From assembly GCA_020283715.1 (NCBI GenBank), contig JAIQCW010000204.1, positions 1 to 64,000 of the forward strand: DNA of 64,000 bases, in the 5' to 3' direction. Of the stretch, positions 35,393 through 48,953 are shown in pieces. The stretch comes from Cytauxzoon felis (taxonomy: Eukaryota; Apicomplexa; Aconoidasida; Piroplasmida; Theileriidae). The notes beneath the pieces are model-generated. The model worked only from the letters and a program-made list of their open reading frames with translations. It was not told the origin of the DNA and searched no databases. The first letter of the stretch is position 1; every line of letters begins with the position of its first letter. Both the position numbers and the translations under genes were made by a program.

Positions 35393-38014
35393 CTATATAT
35401 TTTCTCTAATTATCTCGGGCTCCATATCTCCTTCATCCAAGAGAAGTTCTTCACCGCTGTAATATTTGTTATTATATGAAATGTTGTATCTAACCATTCG
35501 ATATCCCTTCTTGCTATAAAAATCAATCTAGGGTAGTTACTGTTGCAAATTATTTTTGGCGATAAATTGGCATTTTTTTTCGACTGATTAATTAACCTTG
35601 CGGGACCTAGGCATATATCCTCATCGTTTGCGTCAATTCCATACTTCCGTCCATTATACTTGAAGAAAAATATAAATGACCTAGATATATAATGCAGTTG
35701 TTAATATTAACGTTACCTCTTGGAATTCTTAGATTTACTGTATTTTTGATTTCTAAAATGAGCTACCTTTTCTGTTATAAGTTCGCCCTTGTATTCTGAA
35801 TAAGGTTTAAAGAATGGTGGGGAATAACAAACCCATTGTGAAATCCCCCTTACATATTTTATAAGCCGCAAAAACACTCCTACCCTTTTGAGCATTAAAT
35901 TTGATATGAACTGGCACATAAAAATTCCTCTTCATAGCTTCTTTGTATACTAAGAATCTTTGTCTACTAGTTAAACATTGAATACGGAACCTATATGGTA
36001 TTAGAAAAGCATAATAATTACAAACCGCAAAAATCCCTCATCAGACATAATTACACTAATAAATGAATTATCATCAAGAGTTGAATCAATATTATTCGTG
36101 TTATTTTTGCGGTTTATTTCCAATAATTTTTGAACTTTTGCCTCAGCATCTTTTTTGAATGAATTTTGTATGGCTAGAAATTCATTATCAACGAAACCCA
36201 ATGATTGTTCAGCATTTTTATACACCGCATTAATATTAGAACCGGATATATCATTAATTAATGTAGTCCTTTTGCGCTTAAACATGGATTTTATACAATC
36301 GGGGGCAATTTCCCTCAGAACGGATTCTACATCCCCGACGATAGCTAAGTTCCAAAATATCGTAGGACAGTATTGAGCCAATTTATTAACAGTAATGGTT
36401 AAATCATCCCCTAGAACTAGAATTTTCATCATATTAAAGCATGACTTTATAATATCATCCCTATATAATTTAATGGTATCGTGCTCAAAGTGTTTCGTAT
36501 AGATGGTGGGAAACTTTATCTTTAAAACATCACCTTCATATAAATTTGTATCATTGATGTGATACAAAACTTTACTGTCCCTTACTTTAATCAAACTATC
36601 AGCCGAATGTACCTCATTACTACTACCATTTAATATATAAACATTAAAATTTCTTTTAATCACAGATTCACATCTAAAATTTGCTATCGATTCGCTACAC
36701 CATGTTATATTGTTACTGGATTGTAAACCGGTAATAAGTTTACATTCAGTGAACAAATCGTTCGGTAACGTATTGCCATCCAAAGTGTGTTCCATAATCA
36801 TATTAATTTCGTCGGTATCATGGTCATTAAAACGAGGATTTTTATTTAAATTTATAACTTCTAAATCAGTTTGAACATCATTTTGCGATTTTTCAATAGT
36901 GCCATTTATATCATTTGAATAATTCCTAAAGTGATATACACGAATGATATGTATTAAACTAACTCATAATTGTTTTGTGATTGATACTTAGTATTAAGAA
37001 TAGGCTTGTTCAATGATTCTATATCAACTTTAATACGAACTGGTTCATTGTTACCATCAAGGCTAGATAGAAAACTCCTATAAAAAACGTAACCGGAGTC
37101 GGCACTGTCAATGTGTGTAACTTTATTAGAATCGTTCTTTTCAAACGTAACTAAATCTTCAAAAAGTCCATTTTTGTTTTTATAGAATGAAACTTTATGT
37201 ATTTTATCGATATTTCTACGCATTACTCTGAAGTGCATGCTTTTGAAATTATATGTATAAAGTATAATAAAGGGTGTATGGTTTGGTATAGATTTTATGG
37301 ATTTAAAATTCTAAAAATATATATATATTCACGTAAAATTTTTAAACTTACGCTCGCATCTTGTATAATATCTATACCTATTTGTGTGAATAGCATATAT
37401 ATTTTATCGGTACCCCTATTTTCACCGTTATATATTGAAGATAATGAAGGTATTCTCATCAGTCCACTTATCTCTGAATTTTGTAGCCAGAACAATGACA
37501 TAATACGTTTTTCGCGTGAATATTTGAGTGGCTCTACCAAAAAAGCTGTATTTAACTTTTTGTTGTCTACAACACCTGTACCAGATGAATCGTTTGATTG
37601 TGCATCTTTAAACCGTTTTTTAGGAGTTACAGCCTGAGTCCCATTAGTTATCATCTTTTTTGATTCGGGAGTGAAGGAATCTTTGCAAATTTCAGGTGTA
37701 GGAAACTTGTTACTATTGTCCATTATATCCTTATTTTCCTTTATTAATCCTAATTTAGTTTTGTGAATTGATGGGTTACTATTGGGGTTATTATTTCCAA
37801 CATCTGACAAATTGTTGGTGGTTCCAGATTTATTTGATGTATTATGAGACACAAGGTGTACCGGGATCGGAGTACAAGTGACAGATGACTGAGAATATCT
37901 GGATGATAAACAATTATTGTCAAAATCTACAAAGTCATCCTTATAGTATGACTCATCGGAATCGGTAGAGTATGAAAAACTAATTGGATAACCCGCCGCA
38001 GAAGATACGTTCAT
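35393..38014 (-). CDS. SET8-like histone methyltransferase with altered SET motifs
   Basis: Seven exons. The first 600 residues are Asn- and Ser-rich and not alignable by eye. The C-terminus is a SET domain of the SET8/KMT5A type, which methylates H4K20: GRSVFAAYKICKGDF, EYKGELITEKVAHFR, FFFKYNGRKYGIDA, LGPARLINQS, LIFIARRDIECGEELL and the ending DEGDMEPEIIRENI. Two marks of active SET domains differ: the NHS motif reads NQS (35581-35600), and the ELLYDYG motif reads ELLLDEG (35427-35457), which lacks the second catalytic Tyr. It may be inactive or have changed specificity. Joins near 35440, 35700, 35800 and 36000 are supported by GT-AG sites and the motif order. Confidence 0.78.
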
Positions 38015-38661
38015 ATTAGTGTTGTCTATTTCGTTAATATAATACCGTTAAAGCAGATATTAATGATGAAAACGTTACACATCCACATATAAAATGTCAT
38101 AATACAAATAATATAGTCAAAAGTATTATATTTATGATGTTATATGGAATCTATATGAAAATATTCTAAAAATTAAAATCTTAATATACGTTTATGTCAA
38201 AAACAGCAATTAAATCAAAAATCCAAACGCAAACATCAATTAAACCTAAAGCATATACTTAAAACATTTTGTAAAAATGAATGTATGTAGAAGTATGTAA
38301 ATGTGTATAGCTTTTTTAAAAAAAGTAGATTATTGTGATGGGGTATCAGACACTGATCAATATAATGTTAAGTCATAAAATTATCCGAGCATTGGACTAC
38401 CTTCCTTGGAAAATTAGGAATCTCAGTATATCTATATTTACTCATGACGTTTGAAGGTGTTTACATTGTTAACGTGCTCCACATTATGTGTGTATGGGTA
38501 ACACTATTTTTAACGGACACATACTAATTTTTTGTTATCTATGTCATTATTATACAATACACTTTATAAAGAGATATTTTATTTATGTGTTTCAATTTGT
38601 GTTAGTACGTTATGATTACCCAGTTATCAATTTGTCTAACATGTAAAATGGATAGAGTAAC
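38015..38661. other. Divergent intergenic region
   Basis: About 650 AT-rich bp between the SET8-like gene and a long plus-strand gene. No coding frame, RNA gene or repeat recognised; presumably two promoters. Confidence 0.5.
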
Positions 38662-41073
38662 ATGTCTTCGTCGAATAAGTCGAAAATCTTTAGAATTTTT
38701 CATTCGATGATCAAAAGAAGATCGTTAACTGGAATTAATGACTTCATGGTATCTTTTGATAACATACTGATTGATTCCTTAAAATGGTCGGGACGCCTTT
38801 TTTCCAACTTAAACTATGGTTTTACAAATCACAATGTTAGAAAATCTGGTGTTACATCTCTTAGATTACCTATTTCTGATTATACCTTTGTAAATAGCTG
38901 TAAAAACTTGGGTGCGGACCTCATTAAACCTTTTGATATAGTTATTGCTTTGCAATTATTATCGCTTTATTGCACAAATATTAATTCTACTTTGCCATCT
39001 ATATCTGATATTGTATCATTTAGATACAGATTGCATTCGTTACTAATAATAACATGGGTTCAATTGGATACGTTTTCGTTCATTAAAATTTCACTGGTAT
39101 TAAATTCACTGGCCAATATTGTAAATAGCAATATTCCACACCTTATAAACTTGGATAATAAATCCAATAATGCAATTGAATGTCAAATAGAAATCGGTGA
39201 AAACTGTTCTAAATTGATTGATATTTGCAAATTGATTGGTGATCATTCTTTGGAGGATTTGCTTACTAAATTTAATGATGTTGTAGGATTTCGATTAAAG
39301 CAGATACTTTTGCCATTTGTCGGCGACAATAGGGCGTCATTAAATGAAAATGAAATTGATATACATGGTGTGTGTATGATTTTGAAGTACTATTCTGTTA
39401 TTAAGGTGATTGATTCGGAATTGTTGTATTTATTGTATTCATATTTAATTGGTGTAAAGGAGATTAATTTATCGGATAAGAACAATATATTGTTATCCCT
39501 CAGCAAAGTATCATTATCTGACAAAGAGCAATTTAAAATATTTCATGAAGGCACATGCGAGGGTAAATATCATGATACTATACGAAGATATGTTGAATTT
39601 ACTGGAGACACTGGATATTCGTTATATTCATCATTACTTGCTTTACCAATTAATAAGGATATTGCAATAAAACAATTAAATGATTATTTCAAAACAATTT
39701 TAAACTTAAGTTCGAAATGTGTTTGTAATGGCGTTTTTATATCAAATACTTTCGACGCTTGTATATCTATTGCTAATGATGCAATTGATAGAATTAATTT
39801 TAAAGAAGCTGATCAATTTGTATCACTATTGTATACTCTATATTTGTCATCAATAGAGTTAAAGATTGTTGATTTTGAAATAATAAAAAGATTCTTCTTT
39901 ATAAAACCCAGATATGAATTAATACTTTTATATATATTGAAATATTGTGATAATGAATCTCCATCTATTAAAAAAATATCAAATTTGTCTTCATTTTTAA
40001 ACGGAATAAAAATGAATACCCATAAACTGAATGACAACGAATTATGTATTTCCAATAGTCTATTCAAAGCAATTGAATATGTACTTCCAATAGTCATAAA
40101 GAAATCAAATGAATTACTTACTATAACTGATATATTGTCATTAATATCATTCTGCAAGTTAGATGCCACATTACTAAATCGGATATTTTCTATATACTCT
40201 AATGCAGTAACATCAAATTATAATACAATAAGAATACTTTTGAAACATACAAACGAATTGTTATTATATTCATTAAATAATCATGTTGAAATACCCTATA
40301 ATTTACATTGTATTATTGGGGAGTTTATGTACAAAGTACACTTAAATTATGTAAAAAATGATATTAAGTTGTTACTCAAAGTTCTACAAACATTATCAAA
40401 GATATGTAGACATGATAAAGAACTAATTAGGACTTATAGTATTAGTACTCTTATTTTAAATATTACTATCAATGTAGATTTGAAACAGCATGTAGATCCC
40501 TTAATAAATGTATTATACAACCTGACATTAAATGATCTAATCCAAATAGAAAATTTTATTTCAATACCTTATCTTGAAATCCTATCATTGGAATACTTTT
40601 CACTTAATATTATGCCAATTTTGAATAATTCAAGTAGTGTTTGTCTGGATATATCATTATTCTCCAAATACATACATTTATCATACGTATCAAAAAATAT
40701 TTCACCACAACTATCGCAAATTTGGAATGAATGTTTATATTTATTGCTAAATAAAATTCAGTATTTTACAAATGACTCAAATAATGTAGATTTTTCAAAA
40801 AATAGAAATTTGTACTGGCAATCGACTAATGCGATTATTGTATTTAACACATTATCAAATAATGATATAATAAATAATTATAGAGAAAAGGTTATAAATG
40901 CGATAGGTGTTATCTTGACAAAAGTCTCTCAGTCTCTTGACAATTGCGATGATGATGATAAAATTGTTACAAAACTGAAGCATATTATTACCAATAAATT
41001 CGGTACACAATCGGAGGATTTTATACGATTCTTTGTTAAAGTTGAAGAAAAATATCAATTAATCGAAGTTTAG
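38662..41073 (+). CDS. Long helical-repeat protein, unknown function
   Basis: A single uninterrupted exon of 803 aa, rare here where most genes have introns. Rich in Leu, Ile and Asn and predicted all-helical. Motifs such as IKISLVLNSLAN resemble the SLVLNSYAK repeat of the helical-repeat RNA-binding gene at 21.4-23.3 kb. The N-terminus is basic (SKIFRIFHSMIKRRS) and could target a mitochondrion. No RAP domain or catalytic motif seen. Likely in the same broad class of organelle RNA factors, though I cannot assign it firmly. Confidence 0.7.
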   Translation: MSSSNKSKIFRIFHSMIKRRSLTGINDFMVSFDNILIDSLKWSGRLFSNLNYGFTNHNVRKSGVTSLRLPISDYTFVNSCKNLGADLIKPFDIVIALQLLSLYCTNINSTLPSISDIVSFRYRLHSLLIITWVQLDTFSFIKISLVLNSLANIVNSNIPHLINLDNKSNNAIECQIEIGENCSKLIDICKLIGDHSLEDLLTKFNDVVGFRLKQILLPFVGDNRASLNENEIDIHGVCMILKYYSVIKVIDSELLYLLYSYLIGVKEINLSDKNNILLSLSKVSLSDKEQFKIFHEGTCEGKYHDTIRRYVEFTGDTGYSLYSSLLALPINKDIAIKQLNDYFKTILNLSSKCVCNGVFISNTFDACISIANDAIDRINFKEADQFVSLLYTLYLSSIELKIVDFEIIKRFFFIKPRYELILLYILKYCDNESPSIKKISNLSSFLNGIKMNTHKLNDNELCISNSLFKAIEYVLPIVIKKSNELLTITDILSLISFCKLDATLLNRIFSIYSNAVTSNYNTIRILLKHTNELLLYSLNNHVEIPYNLHCIIGEFMYKVHLNYVKNDIKLLLKVLQTLSKICRHDKELIRTYSISTLILNITINVDLKQHVDPLINVLYNLTLNDLIQIENFISIPYLEILSLEYFSLNIMPILNNSSSVCLDISLFSKYIHLSYVSKNISPQLSQIWNECLYLLLNKIQYFTNDSNNVDFSKNRNLYWQSTNAIIVFNTLSNNDIINNYREKVINAIGVILTKVSQSLDNCDDDDKIVTKLKHIITNKFGTQSEDFIRFFVKVEEKYQLIEV

Positions 41074-41085
41074 CGAATTTATAAT

Positions 41086-41964
41086 TTAATATATAATATC
41101 CTTTTCTTCTTCAATACCATACGCTACAAATTTACATAATACTGGACGAAACATATATATAGGAATCCATCCATTGTATTGCCTATCTTTGAATACCACT
41201 CCCCTTCTCATGAATGCTGTTTTATAGAAGTTATTCCAACAAATCTATAATTTGCGTAAATTTAATTGTTTAAATATACCTGGGCATTAAAATAAATTGA
41301 TCTATTAGTATCATTATCCAAGGGTAGTTTCCATACTATGTCACCAAAGTCTGTCCACCAATATCCTATTATTAATTTCAAGCTCATTAATTAGTGTCTA
41401 ATACCTTTAATTCCTGAAGATGTGACGACTCTCCCGTCATCAAAAAATTCGATTACATCATTATCAATGGCTCTAATTATAGATGTAACGTAATTTTACA
41501 CTAAAATACCTTTCGGAATATTTGATTGGTGTGTCATATCTAATCCTCCATTTCCTGTGGCGAAGAGGTAACCTGCAGTTGAGAGACTCGTCCCTGTTGG
41601 AGCATAGCTTATAATACTCATCTTTAATTCTGGATACAATGTCAATAAATGGCTCTTTTATACAATCCAAAATATATTGTGATTGTTCTTTTATGTAATT
41701 TTTTATTTGATTCTTGATATAAATTGCGAGTTTGGATTTAAAGTATTCGTGGATTTTTTCCGTTATTTGTATAGTACCATTAACGGTACATGTAGGTATA
41801 ATTGAATATTTTAAGCGATTTTGGATAAATTCTGGTCTGTAATCCAGCGGTTTTTGAATTTTATGATTAGATAATATTAGACAAGATATACTACGATTAT
41901 AGCCAATTTGTAACGATAAACTAATGGATATGGGAATGTATATAACAAATTGTATTAAATTCAT
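41086..41964 (-). CDS. Secreted or apicoplast protein, unknown function
   Basis: Four exons. The first (41964 to about 41510) starts with a hydrophobic leader (NLIQFVIYIPISISLSLQIG) and continues basic and Ile-rich. Later exons, joined near 41415, 41385-41360 and 41275-41240, encode a Trp- and acid-rich region (DDGRVVTSSGIKGYWWTDFG, then VWKLPLDND) that ends in CKFVAYGIEEEKDIIY. A leader followed by basic sequence allows apicoplast import, but plain secretion is equally possible. I do not recognise the family. The stop is 13 bp from that of the plus-strand gene. Confidence 0.6.
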
Positions 41965-42082
41965 TAGAGCTTTTCAAATAACAACAATATACTAATTACC
42001 TTCAGAATAACTATACATCATCACTACAGACAGGATGTCAATAAATAATAAGGACATATATAAACTATATCAAAAGAGTTTA

Positions 42083-45000
42083 TTATAATGACTTTGCGAT
42101 AATTTTTAACTGCATTTGAAGTCTTTTCGATAATGATGGTGCCAACTCCTTTAAAAACCCCTGGCCAAGCTGTTTCATGAGGTGTATAATTTTTTTGTTT
42201 AATTCCTCGGTAGAAAAATCCGTTTCGTATACTGATATAAATATCTTGGCCAATTGTCCAAGATTAGAGTTATTAGGGCCAATGATAGATGGATTATTCT
42301 AAATATTATAATTATTTTATTAATGACAACAAACCGTTAGTACAAGTTCCATTAATTCACTGTGTACCCTTTTTCCTTCAGTCTCATCTTGTTTAAGAGG
42401 GAGATGCTTCAACCATAAATTTAAATACTTTGCTCCATCATTAAGATGAACACCTTGATATCTTATCAAATCACCTAGAGCTGCAACTGCATTGTCTGTC
42501 GCAGTTTGCTGATCTTTTGCAGATGATTTAAAATTCAATCTAAGAGCATTTGCTAATTTTCCAGCCGCCTCATTTACGAAGGAAGAAAATTCTGGTAACT
42601 TGGCTAATTGTCCAACACCATAACAAGCTGATTGTCTAACGCTAGCATCTCTGCATTCTATGTTCTTCAAAATATGGGGTAAAAACTTATCCCAAAAGGG
42701 TACAACACGTGATTTTAAAAATTCAATCATGTCATCACAGAGATAAAGAGCATTAGCAATGTCATCTGGACAATCCTTTTCTAAGTTCACTACAATGAAT
42801 TGTAGACACATAGACTGACAACTTTGTATAAATTCCTCGGGATGATACTTCATGATAACACCAAATATATCCAATAGAGTAGATCTAAATGATTGCTCTG
42901 CCTCTTCATCTTCTTCCAACGCTAATAACTCATCTTGGTCAATGTCACTATCAGATTTGCACTTTTTATATATATTCTTAATTTTACTTGATTGCTCTAT
43001 AATTTGTAACACCTTATTACCTACTACAGACAAAATATTAGTGTTCAAAACTCCAGGACCCGCGCTATCCAGACAATTATAAAGACCTTGTGCACTAACT
43101 ACCAATAAATCGACTGGTACAGATAATTCGGTTTCGGAACCTCTCGACTTTTCCAAATCACTTATAACATTATCTAACGTGTTTATAACAATCTCAAATA
43201 ACATTTCCCTATGTGATCCTCTCTTTTCTACCGCGGCACGTTTAGCTTCTATCAAGTTAGCAACAGCACTCAAAGCTTTCTGTCTCAATTCTGATGACAA
43301 TACAAGAGATAATAATGGAAGTATAGCCTTTACTGTTGGAGCAATATATTCATCATATTGTTCCTTCAACTCTTCAACAATATTAGCAATTAGTGTCAAG
43401 GTGCGTTCTTGTTCTTCAATTAACGATGTCTTCAATCCAGCCGAACCCTGTGCACCCATCATAAAGGACATATCCTGAGTATAATTTGTAGGACTTATAG
43501 TACTAAAATACCTCATCAGACCCAAATGAATTGAAGTTTCTCTCCAAGTTTTTAAGTAAAATAGGTACAATCTTCGGTAAGAATGGGCAAAAATTTGAGC
43601 CCAGAGCAGTACACAAACGACCAAGTGCTTCATCTATATATTCTTTAACAGGATCATCAGAATCACTAGGTTGTTCCATGATCTGTATTAAAGCATTCAT
43701 ACATTCTATACCATCATTTCTAAACACATCCTTACCTAAATAAATTTGTTCATCAATAATAATAAAACCGACCTATAGTCATTCCTATTATAGAAATGCA
43801 CTCAATAGCTTTGCCTCTGCATGTCCGTTCTTCAGGAGTAACACATTTAGAGATTATTTCCTTCATTAGTGGGATAATTGTGGAATAGTATTTAATAAAA
43901 TGTTCTTCAAGAACACCTGCAGTTACGGCTATGGATGTAACAGCTTGTTCTCGTACAGTTCTTTTTGTATGAACATTAATTTTAGATAACAAACGTTCAA
44001 CAATGACATCTGCGAAGGGCAACAGATGGTCCTTTTGTACCTCTTCTGCATAATTAATAAACGCAGATAATGAGTGTGACTGAACTCTTGGTACACTGTC
44101 GTCAAACAATGCAATTAGCTGTGGAATAACTTCCTCATAAAAATTTAATTGAACATATGGCTGATGATCCAACGCTAATTGGCCAATAGTTTGACAAGCT
44201 GCAAATCTAATTCTAAAATCTGGCTCCTTCAACTTTTCTAACATTATTTTAATAATAGCTGGCATCCTCTCCTCTAATTCTTCATCTGTTAGATACTCGA
44301 CAGTCTGAGATATTGCCATTATGCCGACAAATTTATGCTGCCAATGAGGTTGTTGAATATAATGCGATGCATTGGACAATACCCAATCCATAAATGGGCA
44401 ATTTTCAATGTTTTCAAGAGCTCTACCCAAGCGATCTAAGCCTTCTTCCCCAGCATCGTATAATCTTTGGATGTCATCTTCCTCCTCACCAGTTTCCAAC
44501 CACTCAGCATAACTGTCGTCTTGTATGTCAAGCATGCAATTCATTAAGCACGATATCATCCTTATTCCGAAATTTGGAATACTCAATGCCATTTTTGGTT
44601 TTTTTTCAGGTAGAGTAATTAAAGATTCTAATGCCATACATCTCAATTCGTGATCAACGTTGGAATTTTGGCCTTCACCAAGTGAAATTTCAATCATTCT
44701 ATCGAAAAAAAGTTGGATATGTGGCTTTAGAATCTTAGCATTATTGTCTACTATCATTATAATACTAGCCAGAGAACGTTCAATTTCGTCTCTAGCAGTT
44801 GCTTCCGTAGAACACAATAATAGCTTTATGCACTCCAAAATTAAAGGGACAGTCTCACTCAAGCGGGTGCTTAAATCAATAACATCGCTTTCTATTATAA
44901 TTGATATTGCACATATGGCCTCAGTCCTAACAGAAGCATCGTTATTCATCAAACTGGCTTTGATCAATTGCACAACATTGTCTAAGTGTTGAGACAAATC

Positions 45001-45501
45001 TTCAGCAAAGTAACTAAAACATTCTCCCAACATTTTAAGCCCGGATTTCTTGTAAATAGGATTGTCGTTTTGAACCAGTTGTAAAGTGCATCTAGCCAAT
45101 TCTGGCCATTCATAATATTCCAAGCAAGCGGCGCACATATCAGAAATTGTGTCACAAATATTACGCCTTATAGACTTGTGCATCTCTGATTCCAGAGACT
45201 TTAACAATGATGATTTGACCAAAAGTTTGACATCAGGAGCTACAGTCTTCCATGTGTTTTTTGCGACACCCCCTGATTTAGAAAAATCCAGTAATATACG
45301 AATTAATATAACTGATTGCAACCTTCTTTCATCGTTAGGCTCGTTCAACATCACATTTAAGGTAAGTTTAAGTGCTTCATTAATATCATTTTTTTTCAAT
45401 GCACAGATCTTACTATCTGCATCCGACCTCACAGTACTGTCAGTAGAGGATAATGCCTCCAGCAATGAAACAAATAGCTCGTGATTAATAGTTAGCGACA
45501 T
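42083..45501 (-). CDS. Importin-5-like karyopherin beta
   Basis: Nuclear import receptor made of HEAT repeats, of the importin-5/RanBP5/Kap121 group. Four exons: 45501-about 43783, a second around 43745-43510, a third about 43472-42335 and a last ending at TAA 42083. Total about 1100 aa, normal for the group. Recognisable segments: GLKMLGECFSYFAEDLSQHL, DIQDDSYAEWLETGEEEDD (acidic loop region), FRIRFAACQTIGQLALDH, VPRVQSHSLSAFINYAEE, SACYGVGQLAKL and the Asp-Glu-rich loop before the last third. Joins are phase-consistent (e.g. SIIGMTIG to KDVFRNDG). Cargo is not predictable from the sequence. Confidence 0.9.
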
Positions 45502-45950
45502 TATAAAATTTTAACGAATGATATTAATATGTTAAGGCATAAATATTCTTTATTAAACTGTCAAATGAAGCAACAGTATGAACATACGAAGGAATATTAA
45601 TTTACAACCGATATGAATATATATTACCACCTATTTAGCATATTACACGGAACTTATAACTGTCATTACATAATGGAATCTTTTCGGGGGGTGCCCCATG
45701 GATTATTGTTATTATGTGTAAAAGATCTTCGGTAAAATTCTGTTATTTTCATCAATTCAGTATATATATAAAGTTATCATGGTATATTCTGTTCCTGGCT
45801 CGTATATGGGTTTTTTTAACTATTTTTTAATACACAAACTCGCACAAATTATCTTTTGTCCATTTTTGTCTAACTTGGTATCATAATAGCAGGCACATTC
45901 TTTAGTGATTCATGTATATCGAAATATGTTGGAAATTCTGTAACTAAACA
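45502..45950. other. Intergenic region
   Basis: About 450 bp; holds divergent promoters for the karyopherin and the beta-propeller-like gene. A GGGGGGTGCCCC-like short GC patch occurs near 45690. No frame or RNA recognised. Confidence 0.45.
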
Positions 45951-48110
45951 ATGCAGAGTATCTGTACATTGGAGGATCATATTGATAAATCTACTCTTAA
46001 CCGCCCTAAGGCGAATATTCCCTTAAAAATTAAGTTTGTTCATGTATGTATTATTTAAATATACTATAAATTTGATCTATGATCCTTTATTATCATAATG
46101 TTGTATTTGTAATAATGATTTCCTCGTTATTATGCATTAATTCTTTAGGATGGTGTTGATGGGATATCAATTAATATATATCCTATGGATATATGTGTTA
46201 TAAAGGTCGCTAATATCAACAATAACGTATCAGGTACATTAGACAATAGGACAAATCTGAAGGGATCATTTTGTTCATCATCTGTAACAAGCAAACCTGT
46301 TTCGATTCGTGAAAAGACAAAAATTAAAAATGAATGGTCTGAATATAATGTATTTATTAATTGTAACAGTTTGGTGGAATGTATTGATTTTTATAACCAT
46401 TATAAGTTGGAAGATGGAAACATCGCAATTTTAATGCTAGTTGGGACTAGAGATTTTGAACAGTATTCATATCAGCGCTGTGATTCAGAGAATGTGCTAT
46501 ATTTATATACACTTAGATATGGTAATAATAAGTTAGAATTGAATAGTATGAATTCTAATGTGATTACGGAGAAGATCAAAGTTGATATGATTTTCTCTTA
46601 TTTGTCTAAGGTAGTATAAATTCTGATAATTTCATTATAATTCAGGATGACCCATTAGTAAATGTAAAATGGATTGATTTTCCAGAGTTGTATGATACTG
46701 AAAATAAAAATTTTGTCTTATTTGTTGTTTTATATCGTAGTGGAATAATAAAAATTTGTTTAATTAATGACAATGAGCTTAATTATCGCATTAACCTTAT
46801 ATCTGTCAATAATATTTCACCAGAAGACAGGTATCTATAAATAGTTTGATAGAATTAATTTTAGGGTGAAAAAATTATCTGTAATATGGGAATATGATCA
46901 TTCAAAGCAGTATAATTCGGATTTTATTATATGCTTTGATATATCTTATTCTTCTAGTTTGTTTATTTGACCTCATATAGTTATGATTTTAGATCCTCTA
47001 ACTGCATTTAAACTAGTTTGTGGAACGAACAATGGATTTTTATTGATTTGGGATTTCGATTTATCTATGTTATATTCTAATTTAACATTTGAGAATACTC
47101 CATTGTTGGATGAAATTGGTTGTATAAAGAATGGATGTAGATTAATACCTGTTATACATGGAATTAGTAGCAATAAAATTGGGGTTTGTTGTTGTTTGTT
47201 AGCTACAATATAATACAGCGCACGATACTTTGTATTAAATTCATGCCAATATTGGATTCATGTATTTTAGCTATCGGTACATTTTCCAATTCAATTATAT
47301 TATGGTTGGTTATTCATACCATAATTAACACAAACTACAGGGACATATCTTCGAGTTATTTAGAAGGCGAAATAAGAACATATAACAATATTACAAAGCC
47401 TGTAAATGCTATTGGTTGGTCATTAGATTTAAAACATTTGTTAGGTTGTGGTAATAATGGTTATTACATTGATTGGCAACACAACTCATCTGTAGTGTCA
47501 ATTACTAGTGATAAATTTGTAAAGCAGAAAACTGAAATGCTATTTGATAATATTTGTTGGAATGTGGACTCAAACATAGATGATGTTAATTTTATATTTG
47601 ATGATGGGGCGTTAGTTTATCTCAATTACGATTTTATTTTTTAGTATCGTAATTCTACCCATTTCGAATCTCAAGAAACGCAGTTTAGATGAGAATTTCA
47701 TCATGTATAAATGGATATCTTATTTAGATGGTATGTATTGGATATAAATTTAACGTAATAATAATTCATCTAGACAATCAAATATTAGTAGAACCGTCAT
47801 CGAAAAAGATTTCCATATATGAAAAACTACAGAATATGATGTTTGAAAATTTTATGTCAGATATGAAGACTGTTAAAAATGTTGGTGTTACAATTATTAA
47901 AAATACAAAAGAATCAAAAGCTATAGCAGCGGATGTAAAATTCACAAGATCGAAGGTTCTGTCTCATCATGCGTTAGTTTCAATATATTAGAAACGCAAC
48001 CATACAGAATAAAATCAACGTGCATTGCAACTTGTGGAGTTAAATTGAAGTTGTTAGCATATGGTGGCAATCTAGGAATAATACATATTGTAGCTAAAAC
48101 ATATTATTAA
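45951..48110 (+). CDS. Beta-propeller (WD40-like) protein, unknown function
   Basis: About eight exons. Exon 1 (from ATG 45951) is followed by an unusually long first intron (about 107 nt) that ends at 46149. Spliced segments have WD-like strands: LVCGTNNGFLLIWDFDLSML, CIKFMPILDSCILAIGTF, AIGWSLDLKHLLGCGNNGYY and the ending LKLLAYGGNLGIIHIVAK. The pattern, with blades of varied length, recalls the propeller subunits of TFIIIC or Elongator, but no subunit is clear. The last join (intron ending near 48017) was chosen because only it keeps the frame. The stop is 4 bp from the stop of the convergent RRM gene. Confidence 0.6.
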
Positions 48111-48114
48111 ATTT

Positions 48115-48953
48115 TTAATTAGATGTTTTTTCCTTTGGTAATAGATCTAGTGCATATTTTGATCCATATATCTATATTGAATCATAATAATAATGTATAA
48201 TGTATAGTTACCTCATCTTCTTTCTCGAAATCTGTAGGAGCAAACTCTTCTATAGTTCTTATAGACCTTCTTTGATATGCCCATGAGCAAGATATTATCT
48301 ATATTACAAGTTAATGGTTAATGAAATCATACATACACTGCCTCCAGTATTCCAACAGTCCATATGACATATGAATCCTAATGCATATTCACGTCTTGAA
48401 AAGGTAACAAATCCAAATTTCTAATGATTTATAATTAAAATTATTGGACATACCCTATTTGGTATTAATGATACACAATCTAATTCACCAAATGGTTTAG
48501 CCATGTCTCTAAGATCCTCTTCAGTATCCGTGGGATTAAGATTACTGACGTATACTGTACAGTTCTTAATGTTTTGTGATTCCTCCTGATTCTTTGAATT
48601 TAGAGTAGTAGACGTGAATGGGTAAGCTGCCCTTACGTGAAGAGGAATACCCTTTGCTGAAATACCCTGCATCTTAGCAATTGCGTCATCCGCATACGAT
48701 ACATCTTCATATTGTATAAACCCATATCCCAAGTGTGAATCAGTAGATGGATTCCGAATAACCTATATTATCATATGTTGTGAGTAATTAAGTTACCTTT
48801 GAACAAACTACATTGTCGGAAAAACACTTTGCTAGTGTTAAAAGACCCTCATCTCCTATAGCTTAAGGCGTAAATTAATCATTTATAAATATACATACAA
48901 TGATGTAAGCAGCCTATATAACAATGATATTTATCAATTGCGATGTTTTCCAT
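48115..48953 (-). CDS. Two-RRM RNA-binding protein
   Basis: Six exons joined from the ATG at 48953. RRM1: CYIGCLHHSIGDEG (RNP2) and GYGFIQYEDVSYADDAIAKM (RNP1). RRM2: TVYVSNLNPTDTEEDL (RNP2) and KFGFVTFSRREYALGFI (RNP1). It ends in a short acidic tail (DFEKEDE) and YALDLLPKEKTSN. The layout resembles TIA1/PUB1/HuD-type or splicing-factor RRM pairs. The acceptor after exon 1 must be the one ending TTAAG, because the next AG would create a stop. Together with U5 and the prefoldin genes it belongs to the basic expression machinery. Confidence 0.8.
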
